Below, in pieces: positions 1-12,100 of a stretch of 64,000 nt of DNA (its first letter is position 1; each line of letters begins with the position of its first letter). Where the stretch lies: the NCBI RefSeq assembly GCF_949628265.1, contig NC_088787.1, positions 12,638,501 to 12,702,500 on the forward strand. The letters run 5' to 3'. The position numbers were made by a program, and so were the translations under genes. The DNA comes from Cloeon dipterum. Taxonomy: Eukaryota > Arthropoda > Insecta > Ephemeroptera > Baetidae. The notes below the pieces were generated by a model, which was not told the DNA's origin, did not search any database, and was given only the letters and a program-made list of their open reading frames with translations.

Positions 1-1489
1 CTTCCTTCCCTCCTTTATTTGCGGCCGACACGTCGCTTGTAATTGAAACAAAACGGCCCGACTTTTCCCCCTGCAAATATGTGTGTGACGAGAAAGCGAG
101 AGTGCATTTTTCTTTGTTTGCGGATGGCAGTTCACGCGCACCCTCCTCAAGATTCATAGCAGTCCTTACGCGGCTGCGGTTGAAGTGCGGAATTAGTAAA
201 AAGTGCGATATTTCCGGATCAGCACGATAGGAAAATGAAATAAAATAGAACCTTTAATACTCTTTCGGTAAATTAATTAAAATGCTTAAAATGAAAATTC
301 TGTTAAATTCCAATATCCTTTACAAAGAAATTTATGGAATATGAACAAGCCAGAGGTAGAATAATGTTCCTAGTGACATCTTAAAAAATCTATTGTTTTT
401 TTTTTCAAATACACCCCACTTTTTGTGTTAAATAAAGACATACAATTAATTTTCAAAATGTTTTTCCAGTGTCTGAAATATTTTTTGTGCAGTGATGAAG
501 ACTTGACAGGCTATATTCATGTTATTTTACTGCAACGTCAGAATGTGTCATTTTGACATCAAGATATAAACTGAGCGGTGTATAATTCCATGCGTCACAC
601 ACACTTTCGTACTAGGTCGACATCCGTTTTGCGTTGCCACCCACGAGCCATATCCCTCGGTAACCGCAAAACATGATATATTTTCATTTGTTTTCGTGTC
701 TATTAGCAGTCAGGACAGTTTTTGGGCTGCCTGTTATCCGTCTGTCCGTCCTCCGTCCGTCCATCAGTCACTCATTTCCGTTGAACGTACCCCTTTGCTT
801 TTAAAAAACAGCGACGAGAGAGTCCTATTAATGACACGTTCAATTTTCTTGAAAGCTTCTCCCTCTCTATCAAAGGATTTAGTGACGTGATCCGATATTA
901 ATTGATCTCTGCTGCAATTGCTTGCAATTAGCGTTAATGCATGTCTCATGACGTCATTTTATGTAGAGAGAAATACAAGAAAAGGTGATCTAATTATGCC
1001 TTCCATTAATTTTCTCCAGAATAAAATTAGCAGATCTAAATTCATTTCATTCTTACGTCGCTTACGTCAGAGCACAAGATTTCTCTCTCTTTGCGAGAAA
1101 ATAATTATTTCCTAGGTTTGCATGAAATTTTTGAAAGAGGTGGCAGATGATGGAAAAGAGTAGATTTGCGTGGGTATATATAGACATCAATTTATTCCAT
1201 CAGCTTTTTCCTTTGTAACCAACATCAATTTTTTAACATGCTTCCTTTGAATGAGATCAGGCAGAATGAGTCTTCTCAATCACCAATGAGTAACGTCTTA
1301 CCATGTTGTATGTTAGGAGTGGTGCCCTTTCTCACATTTGTCCAACTCCTTGACAATAAGCCATATTATACATATATGTGACATTTAATAATTGAGACTA
1401 AACATCAAATAATTTTCGCCATCCTCCCCGTTGTCTGGCTTGTGTAAAAAAAAATAAAACAATTATTTGTTTATCTGGTAAGGATCTAG

Positions 1490-2340
1490 TGTCGTGTCGT
1501 GACCGTTTTAGGGAGTTAACATTATGGCGGTTTATTCTTTGTACATCCTTGAATTTCTCAAAAAGTACCCTGTTGATTTTCAAAAATGTAGCACTACATT
1601 TAGGAAAATCAACAGGGTATACTTTTTGAAAAATTCAAGGATATACAAGGAATAAACATCATCACAGACAAAAAATTCGTCCAGGTCATAGAATTTGTGG
1701 TGCAAAACTAGCTGCTTGACTTTAAAGATGAACTCTTTACAATCTGGATTTTTTTGCACAGCCTGCTTAAAATTACAAGGTTTAACGTACAGGTCATTAT
1801 CACATGCGTTATTTTCTTTCCAACTACGAGTGGGTATACCACCTTCATTGGGAACATCAATTGATGATGTCCTTTCTAGGGAAATTAACATTATGACGGT
1901 TTATTCCTTGTGCATCCTTGAATGTATGAAATTTCTTAAATAGTACCCTGTTGACTATCCCAAATGTAGCACTACATTTTAGAAAATCAACAGGGTAATT
2001 TTCGAGAAATCTCATACATTCAAGGATGTGCAAGGAATAAACCGTCATAATGTTAATTTCCCTAAAAAGGTCATCATCAATTGATGTTCCCAATGAAGGT
2101 GGTACACCCACTCGTAGGAAAGAAAAGAACGTATGTGATAATGACCTATACGTTAAACCTTGTCATTTTAAACAGGCTGTGCAAAATCCAGCGAGCATCA
2201 TACCGAGGCTGTTTAACGCGCTTCCAAGTTAAATCAAGCTAATTGATGATAGTAAAGAGTTCATCTTTACAGTCAAGCAGCTATATAGTCTTGCACCACA
2301 AATTCTATGACCTGGACGAATTTTTTGTCTGCTTTGATTA
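1490..2340. repeat. Compound foldback (palindromic) element
   Basis: A large inverted repeat is centred near 1970 on ATGTAGCACTACAT. Paired blocks include 1676-1705 with 2292-2321 (TTCGTCCAGGTCATAGAATT and its complement) and 1827-1860 with 2081-2114. The right arm carries about 60 extra bases near 2188-2250. A second, shorter hairpin with the same core, 1530-1660, abuts the left side, so two related elements or a partial duplication are present. No protein is encoded, so it would be non-autonomous. Confidence 0.85.
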
Positions 2341-2647
2341 TGTTAAATAGCTTAAATAGGCATTTCTTGAAGTTTTTTAGAGCCATTGTAAATAATTTCG
2401 GCTTTACAAAATATAATCTTTCTGGATCTGGATCTGATCTATTTTCGTATAGCTATCAACGGAAATAATTTTTTAAGACTACGAAGAGGAATAGGGTTCG
2501 GCGGAGCATCCAACGCGTCTCATAATCAGTTGTTTTCGATGTAACCTTTAGACATCATGTGACGGAACCAGTTCTTCCAGAGGTCCTGCCAGTTACTGAA
2601 ACAAAAAGGTGGGCGAATTTGGAGACTGCCACAATTCAATTCATTTT

Positions 2648-2870
2648 ACAGGTCTCCCGCGTTAGCCGTCAAGCGCTGGACAAAGAAAAGAGAGCGGCCA
2701 TAAATTATGACGTAAGGATGCGTTAATTATAAAAGCGATTTTCATTCTTTTAAAATCGGCAAGGAACAACAATCAGGGCGTGTCCTGAACATCAGCAGCC
2801 GCGACACTGATGATGTCACATTATGGCCGCTCTCTTTGTTCAGCGCTTGACGGCTAATGCGGCGGCCGTT
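2648..2870. repeat. Inverted-repeat element with GC-rich ends
   Basis: GCGTTAGCCGTCAAGCGCTG near 2660 is answered by its complement near 2855; the arms continue through AGAGAGCGGCCATAA. About 100 bases lie between. This is the form of a short non-autonomous DNA transposon (MITE). Confidence 0.75.
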
Positions 2871-3123
2871 TCCCAAAATTCCAACGGTGCGCACTCTGAT
2901 TTTCACAATATTAAATTATATTTTTCCCGTATTTGGTTATCTTATTTATATTTAAAACCAATTTAATTTCCAAAATCAAATCGGTGGAGAAGAATTTTAG
3001 GCTTCTTTTTTTAGAATTAAAATAAAAAAAAACTGAATGAATAATTTTTTCTCTAGGGAAACATAGTTATAATGTTCAATCTGCGAATGGAAAAGTCGCA
3101 TTGCAAAATAAACAACCTGCTGG

Positions 3124-6100
3124 CTACCTGTTTGCTTTGTGCTCTTTGCCGACTGGCAGTTCATCGTCGATCTCGTTCCCGAGAGCATACTCCTGCTTCA
3201 AAGTGGTCCGCATCCCTGGTGTGTCCATGTTGTCCATGTGGCGCGGGCGCTCCTCGGTGCCGTGCAACACCAGTCGGCACTCGCTCAAAACTGCGCCACC
3301 AGCCTGCCATAGGAAATGGAATTGAGTTTCTCAGACGATCGACATTATTTTCTGCACAGTGTTGATCACTGTCTGTCTGAGTGCCTCATTTTTTGTATTA
3401 AAAAATAAATATGTATAAAAATTGTGTTTTTTTCGAGGGGTTTGAAATATTTTAACACGCTCTAATCTCATCAGCTTCTAACGGTCGGATTTTCAAAATG
3501 CATACACCATCATGCACTAGAATCGTCTTGACCTCTCTTAGGTACCAAAGAAGCTTCAACCCCCTTTTTGTACCATAAAACAGATTTTTTTCATTGTTTG
3601 CAACTCACTGACAATGAGCAGAGCAAAGGAGTTGAGAGATTTTAATCTTGAAACCACTTTGAAAAGATTGCAGTTTTTATAAATTGGACTAGAATCCGAT
3701 ATTTAGTTGACACGGTGTTTCCTCCGAACGAAAAAAAAACGTTGTTTTCTATATGTCGTCTTCTAAGCGTCAGATTTACAAAAACCATGCACTGTTTGAC
3801 TCGTTATGGCCTTGCTTTGGTTGCTGAAGCAGTGGAAGAATGCCAAACCCTTCAAATCCCTTTACCACCTATCTTCACTAAACGGGAGAAATTATTTTTA
3901 TGCAAGTTGGAAGCAAGTGATGCGACTAATTAAGCGTGAAAACAAGTAAAAATGGCTAAAATTCAATCTTACAAAACAACCCCGGAATGTGAGTGCTAAG
4001 ACCTGCCCAAGATTGGTTGTAGTTAGAAAATTACCATTTTTCAGCACAGTTTAGCATTTTCCATTCGTGGGTGGGATTGAAAATGAAGTTGGTTTTCTAA
4101 AACGTCCACTTTCAGGGCTTTTCTGACATGTATGATTTCTGAGCAAATGAAAGGAAATAAAGTACTGGCACACACGCAAATATGTGAGATGTGAGATCCG
4201 CGCAGTGAATGAGAACTTTTTTAATTTTCCGCGCTACCGCCGCGGCCGCACACTACTTGTTAAGCCGGCAGGCTGTTTGCATTTTACCCAGTCGATGATT
4301 TGCACAGTCCACTCTCCTGCAGGATTCTCGGCCCAAGTGTGCACCGACATGAAGCTCCAGTTGTGAAATCCGAGGTTCGAAGTGTCCTCGGGACGCCGGC
4401 CGAGTAGCTGCACGCGCGTTCCTGCGAAAAGTTTGCGCGCCATTTAAACTCTCGCTCTTCTAGCACTAGTGCAGCAGCGCGATTCTTGAGAAACTGGGAC
4501 ACGAGGGAAAAGCCGGGACAGCCGGCGTGTAATTTGTGCAGAGTGCGTTTAAATATAGAACAGTAGCGAAGTCGCGCGCTCTCAAAGTTACTTTACCGTA
4601 AATTTGCAACTTCCGTATTAAGCCTTTTTTCCCGAGAACATAAAAATGCAGGTCTGATGCGTCCTAATGAGATTGTTCAGGAAGCACCTAGACGTACAAA
4701 ACAGCAAAAAGCATTCAAGAATGGAATTTTGTGATACCTGCTGGTAGTGCTGGAAGCGGAGCAAAAATATATTGCCTCCAAGAATTGGAAAATACATTTA
4801 TACTTTATACAGGGACGGGCAATATTGAACTTTCAATGAGATCGAGTGATTGGGTTAGAGTGAAAATTCCAACGGAAGGGTGTGAAGAAATATAGTCCTT
4901 GAAGAAATATAGTTTTGACTAACGCGCGTTCGTCCATGTCCCTATCTTTTCCAATATTAAATGAGTTTGGTCGCACGTTAATCCGCTAATCCGCGCGACT
5001 CTGAATATAATGAGTACTCTAGTAGAAACTATCCGAGTTTTTGTGGTGAATTTTTGAGTGGTCACTTCGCTGTTTTCACGAGAGTGAAGTTAAAGAAATT
5101 TTCTTCTGGCATTCTCATATTAAATGCCGTTGGAATAAAGTTTCAGCAATTGATCCTCGACCAAAGTTTTGCACTGATTTCGAACCTGAGGTCCTTTTTA
5201 TGATAATTCGACCGAAAGGTGCGTGTCATATTGAAAAAAGTCTTTCTGGGGGCGGATCACGGCAACGCAACCTTGAGAAAAAATGGCAACGCTGGGCATA
5301 AGGTAAGCATTGTACAGCGTTTCAAGGTCGAGCTAAAAAACGGTGCCGTGATCCGCCCCCTGGTGGGAAATTTCCCGCACAGAACAGTGGTGAGAGCAAA
5401 AAATCGATTTTTTTAGGGGGGGGGGTGGTGGAAATTGGTGAAAACTACAACTTGTTCGATCTAGGAGAAAGCCACAGGCCGAAGGTAGACCAAACCAAAA
5501 ATCTCTATGGTTATATTTCTCTCTTCGTTTTAAGTCGTTTTTTTATCAGGTGAGGTCAAGGCATGCCGCATGTGTGCCCGCGACGTGCCTCTTTCAGTAT
5601 TTGAACACCGTTTTCCTGCTTTAACCTACCTGCCGGTGACGTGAGGAAAATCTCGAGTTGTCCCCTAACAGGATGCTCGATCGTCGCTTTCAACTCGACG
5701 TGCTCCAAAAAGTTGACTGTCTGCTTGCAGCTTGCCGTCGAAAAGGAGAGCAGATCGCCCATCGTAATTTCCCTGCGGACCAACGGAATTGACATCGTGC
5801 TCAAATTTCTTTAACTTTCATATTTTGTATATCGGTGCGCGAAATGTGTTTATTTTGTGAATGCGGCGGTGAGACGCGCGGGAGGAAATGGAAAGGGAAG
5901 TGCGTTATTCGTGCGCCTCCCAGCTCGATCGAAATAGCATAGGAAATGGCGAGCGGCCACAATGGAAAATGCTCGTATATACCTTGTTGAGTTGATGAAA
6001 ATAATTTTTTTGCAGTTTTATCGCTGAGAATCCTAACAACAAATAGGACTCATCGAAAAAGAGGTTACTTGATGTGTTTGTAATATTTAAATTACAAATT

Positions 6101-9100
6101 TAAAAAAAAAGTTGGAAATAATCAAATTCGGGCTGATTTAAATATCACATTTTGCCACATTTATTTGTCTTAGTTAAATTGCCCGCAGTAGAGGATTAAA
6201 TTTTGATCTAACTTGAGTGTAATGGTGCAGTGCTTCCACGGCGGCACGGTGGTCCAATTAGCGGCCGCTTTGGTGAGGGCAAGTGCATCCATGAGACCGA
6301 ATCCGAATCGACGATTGACGTGCAAGCCAGCGGCGTTCACTTTCCAACCCTCGTTGTACGCAAGAGGAGTCATGTCAGCTGTCCAGACCACCAGGTGCTG
6401 CACGTCACGCCACGTGAGCTTCGGGCTGCCAAATGTCGATGACAGTATTAAAATTAATGATTTCGATTAAAATAAGGCTAAAATTTCTTCTTAATTTTTA
6501 AGATGTAAATAACATGACAAATAAATCTCGAAATGGAATTAAAAAATTGTTCCGAAATTTTCTGGCTAGAATGATTAAATAATTAAACAATAAAAAACTC
6601 GTGCAAAGAAAACAATCCTACAAAATTTAATTATGTCTTTTTATTAATTTTTTCGTGACTTAGGAAACTGTTCTTTTTAACACATTAAAAGTATTTTGTA
6701 TCAATTGGGCAAGCCATAAATTTATGTAAAATACTGTCAATCGATTTTGCTGATTTAAAAAAAATACTTTTTTCAATAGATTTTTCGGTTACAATTAGAA
6801 TTTTTGTTGCAAAACGTTTGTTTTCTTTCTAAGAGAAATTTAAAGAAATTGAGAACATGTGTATTACTTCACTTCAAGAACGAGCGCGATGATTCCTGCT
6901 GCAATTGGCGCTGCTGCTGAAGTTCCGGTGTGTTTGACAGTGCACGAGTTGTGGAGATCGGTCGTGGCCTGCGGCAAATTTTGCTCAATTACGCGTCTCC
7001 CTCGATTTAACTTAGCGAGCGGGGCTGTGTTATTATTACAAAGTTGACGAGCATCTCAGAACAAAGAGCTCAAGCGCAGCTTGCAAATTACTCAAGTGAG
7101 AAGTGAGACGCATGGGTATAAGAGGTGTAAGAGGTGTGTGACTGTCTGCTAAAAGGAAAAATCATTTGGCAACTCGCAATGCATTTCAAAAATAAATTTT
7201 ACGAATTGGTTGGATGACAAAATTTAAAACTTCAGGATCTCATCTCCCCGTGGTGCAATTTCAAATTCAAGGTGTGATTAGGATTTTCCCGAATCAAACT
7301 GACACCAAATTTGTTGTCCAAGATCAAGGTCAAAGGTCTAATAATACATTAATTTTGGTTTATAATAAAAATTTGTGGAAATGAATCAAGAAAATGTGTT
7401 AAAAAGCCATGGACATAGGAGAACATGAGTAAAAATTTAAGAGTCGTTTTCTGTTTTGCTTTCGAGAAATTACGCATCATACACTGCAAGTCAGGGGTTA
7501 GAAAATGTCACTGCGCTGCAGTAAGCAAATCTCACCCCGCCGTATGTCACCTGGGGTGTCAAAGGTGAGTTTTTCGCACCGCGCAGCACTGACATGCGGC
7601 GCAGTGACATTTTCTCACCCCTGACTTGCAGTGTATCTTGTAACAACACGAATTTTTCTACTTTTCCGTGCTTTTCAAATATTCTCGATGCCAAATCTCG
7701 GGTTTTAACCATCGGAATTGCAAAAACTGCATACCGTTAGTAACGTTTCCACCTCCTCTGACCAGCTGAAGGGTTTAGGGGCTGCTTTACAAGTGCACGT
7801 GTTGAGGAATAATGCGAAAAATAGCGTGAAACCCGAAAAAACAGGGTTTTTTTGCAATGCAGTGTATACCAGATAATCCAGACGGCTTTGCAAATAATCC
7901 TTACTCTAAATTGATATTTTGATTTAGAAGTCAATACAAAAATTAAAAAATATTCAGTTGAATTTGGCAAAAATGAGAATATGCCAACGAAATAAGAGAC
8001 ACAAATTTACATTAGTTGGTTTCGACTGGGTCGTAATAATATGCTTGAAAAATCCCAACTACTAATTAGCGCTGTAATTTTTTTCACATAAATGCGTGTT
8101 TAAATTAGTGAGTAAAAAATTAGCTTTATACAATTATCATCGTAAACAAAATGACGCGTCTGTGAAATAATGACACAAACATGTTGAGCACGCAGCAGGA
8201 AAGGCCTTTGAAGTCGCTTGAAAGCGAATTATAATCAGGGCCTTTGAGAGATGATTATTCCAGAGGGTACATTTATAATAAAAAAGTCACTTGCGATCAT
8301 TTGGTCGGAGTAGGCGCCGCTCGAGTAGGTGGAGGCCAGGGTGGACGGGCAGAGCTCGCCGTACCACGGAAACTGGCCTTGCTCGGAGGCGCTGCCCACC
8401 GACAGGGTGAACACGCTCGAAGTGTAGCCGTCGCAACTGCAGTCGTCCTTGTTGCCGCCGTTGCCCGACGCCCAAACGTATATCACGCCTTTGCCTTTTC
8501 TACCCTGAAAACACAATTAAAAAATCGGCTAGATTTCAATAGGACCTCCCATTAAATACACATATCCTTTTTACATATTTCTCATTTGCTCTTTTTATCC
8601 CTGTCCGAGGACCGGGAAGGCCGCGCACTGTACTGAAACCCGGGTCCCAATAACACCGCGAACGGAAAACATGGGCGCACCAGGCCGCACAGGGACCCAG
8701 CCCACTCAAGGGCCACTTGCCTCCGCACCGAGGACTGCATTTTGAAACGATAGACATTCGTCCCGTGAAGCCAAATCACGCATGCTGGAAAGGTGCAAAG
8801 CAGCAAGTAGCGAGTCTAACCAGTCCGTTGAGCAATTTGAGCATTTCATCAACTGTGTCACTAAACTAACCACTTTTTGCCATCTCTGACATCGGGTAGC
8901 CAGTATTAGATCGCCGAACTGCTCAAATGCCTCCCATTGCATTGACACTCCTGAGAGTGCCTTAACGATGCGAGCCAACGGGCTGGTTTAAATTAATTTT
9001 ATGTAATTTTAATTTATGTCAGAGAAATTTGGCTCTTTCATTTAGCTTATCACCTTTTCCGGATAATCAAAAAATATATATACGTATTTTTTAAAATATA

Positions 9101-12100
9101 TTTTTCATTCAATTAACTTAATTGTCCCTGAGTGTTCCTGCTGTCCCTTACCTTCCTAACACCCCTCTCCAACGCTTCCTGAGCAAGACGTCCCGGTCCT
9201 TCAACGGTGACACCGTCATCAGTCGGTCCCCAAGAAGCACTGTAAATGTCCACTTTGTCCAGAGCGAAATTAAGCGCCTCTCCCTCGATACGGTCCATGG
9301 CACTCCCGCCTTGACCGTCCAGCATCCTGATTCCTGTCAAATTTTACACAACTTAGAATTAAGAAAAAAATCAATAAATAAAAAACTCTCCATTACCTCC
9401 GATCTTGGCGTTAAATGCAATTCCAACTCCGCACTTCTTATTATTGGCGACCATTGCGATCTCGCCAGCACACCGCGTCCCGTGGTTGTTTGGCGTTAAG
9501 CTCGAGTACCTGGGAGTGGGATCAGTGTCCCCATCGTTCAGGTCGTGGCTTATTTCAGGGTCCTGCGATTTTACAAATAAAAATAAATAAATTAAAAGGG
9601 TGAATTATGTATTTGCAACAAAATCTCTATTTTTCTTAATATGACTCACAATCAATAGTTTTCCAATTTTTCGAACTAATTACCTGGCCATGTAGCTACA
9701 TTTTCCAAGTTCCATTTGAATAATTTTTCCAAAATAAAAAAACACACTAAATTCATAGTGAATCGAATGAACACCAAATTTGAGATCATCAAATCAAAGG
9801 TCAGCAATGGTCATTTTTTAAAATTAAGGGTATTTTAAAAATCCAAAACGCTTCTAAAAAGCGGCCTCAGCGTACGTGTATACGTGATTGAAAATTTCAA
9901 GGTGATGTTGAGATGTTCGGCTTCGTTTTCGAGAAATTCAATTTTGAATTTTGAAAAACGAAATTTATCAATTTTAACAAAATTTGTGAGCGCCAAATCT
10001 TGGGTTCCAACTGTCTGAAATGCCAAAAGTGCACACCGTTCGACTTGGCTTTTCCTGGTGAGCTGAATGGTTTTTGAGGTGCTCAACCCTCACCCCTCCA
10101 ACCCTGTTGGCCATAATTTCATTCCCCCAGTCGTAATGTGAATAATTCTAACTGTCGCGATATTTTTGTTCTGTTATGTCTAGAATTTGAAAAGCTGGAG
10201 GGTATTTATGCAGGATGATTAAATAAATTTTGAATGGGTAAGACGCATTAGGCGTTTCAACAGCAAACGGTACAAAGGAAGATTCTTGATAAGTCCAGCC
10301 CAGCAATAAAACAAAATTAAGTAATCTAAGCTATAAACCATGCATTGCAATAAAAATGTTCTGATTAAAAAGTTTAAAAAATGTTATTTTTTAACATCAT
10401 AATTGAAAATCACTTTTTCCGGACACAGATTTCGGTTGTTTCACTCTAAATTGGTTTATAATTTTGCTAATTTTATCGAAATTAATTAACCGATGATTTA
10501 AGATAAATTAATGTCTTTCGAAGCCAATGCATAGTTAATAACTGTAACTGATTGACTAATAATTCAAAAATAGTCTATAAACGAGTTAAAATTAAAAAAA
10601 ACATTAAACATTTTGTTCTTGTGAGAAAAAATATAGTTTTCCATTAAGAGTGTGGCATAAAGATTCTTTTGCTCTGGAGTTTCAGAAATTATTGCCACGT
10701 ACCCATATTTTCAATCAGGCCATATACATTTCGTTTGGACACATAGATGCTTTTTGCTCTCGACGCGTGAGCTGCCCTTATTAAATTAATGCGCACGGAG
10801 TCGTGGAGAGCGGCAAAAAAACAGCAGGGGCTCTCGTGTTACACAAACAGCAGTCTCGCCCTCGTCTCATTTCTGATTCAATATGGACGGGCACGCAGGC
10901 AGGTGGCGTAAGGAGAGGCAAAGCTCGTGAATATTTCAGCACAGCGCATCTCGCGGAAATCCTCTTGGCGCACGCGAGCCTCGACTTCCTACTCTGCGCG
11001 CGCGAGATTTACGCACGGTAATTCGCGGCGAGCGCTTTTTGCAAATTATCGCGGCAAAGCCTTCTTTCTTTCTTCTTTTGAACACGCTGCCCCTTTTTCA
11101 GCCTTGAATTAAAATTTAAATATTTACGAGCTCGTGAGAGCCGTCTCCTGAGAATGACGACTATGCTAAAATGTGAGTGATCGCGCCCCAACAACAGGAG
11201 GTAAATAATTAATTGGGAATGATACGGATGCACAATGTTTTTTTAACGTGGGCTGTAGAAAATGTTTAAGTTCTTTTAGAAAAATGTACTTACAAATTGA
11301 AAAATAAAAATTTATGAATAGCTAAACATTCAAGAAAGGTACATTGTTCTGGCAGAGGCCTGAGCATCTCAATGGGAATTTGTTACTGAAACTTAATTTT
11401 TAAATTTTGATATTGACGTCTTGTAGAGCGTTAAATGTCAGATTAGAATCGTCAAAATATGAAATGGTGTTTTGCCTGATTTGAAAAGTAAAATAAAAAA
11501 CATAAAAAATTGGTGCTTTTTGGGTTTTAAAAAAATGTTTACATGCCCAAATCTCAGCTTCTAATGGTCATATTTTCAAAAACCATTAGACTTTTCTCAC
11601 CTTTCCCTGTAAAGCCAAAGTAGTCTAAGGGTGTCAACCCTTAAAACCCTTTTTTGCAACATAAAACATCTAAAATAAAAAAAAAACTTTCTTGTTTGCA
11701 CCTCACTGCGTGACGGAATTTAATGTTTATTATTACCCTGAAACTATTTCATACGAGTATAGCGGTATACAATTCTCGCAAATGTGACTCTTGGTAACTG
11801 AGATTTAGATATGACACAAATGTATTTTCATTATGCTGGTCTTCCGAAAGAAAACACGTTTTTCACCAAGTCTTAGCTTCTAGCCCTCAGGTTTGCGAAA
11901 ACTAAACACTGTTCGACTCATCATAATCTCACCTTGAGACCTTGATAGCTGAAATAGTCAAATGGTATATGTCAACCCCTTTTCAACCCCATGAAGGTTA
12001 ACCCCGGAGAGGTTAACAACAAAAAATTGTACATAATTATTTACTTTTTTAGGGTGCAAGAAGAGGTTATAAGGGTTAGCACCCTTTAACAACTTTGGCT

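Larger units (their letters stand above)
1..3123. other. Region downstream of the convertase: no gene seen, repeats
   Basis: AT-rich, without protein frames I can support. It holds two palindromic elements, described separately (1490-2340 and 2648-2870). The last part should contain the 3' untranslated region of the convertase. Confidence 0.6.

Noticed and set aside
1490-2340. CRISPR-like array
   Set aside because: The repeats are inverted, not regularly spaced direct repeats, and the DNA is eukaryotic.
3072-3365. Plus-strand 97-codon Cys/Arg-rich frame
   Set aside because: Antisense of the last convertase exon, whose [10 protein letters not shown] block is conserved.
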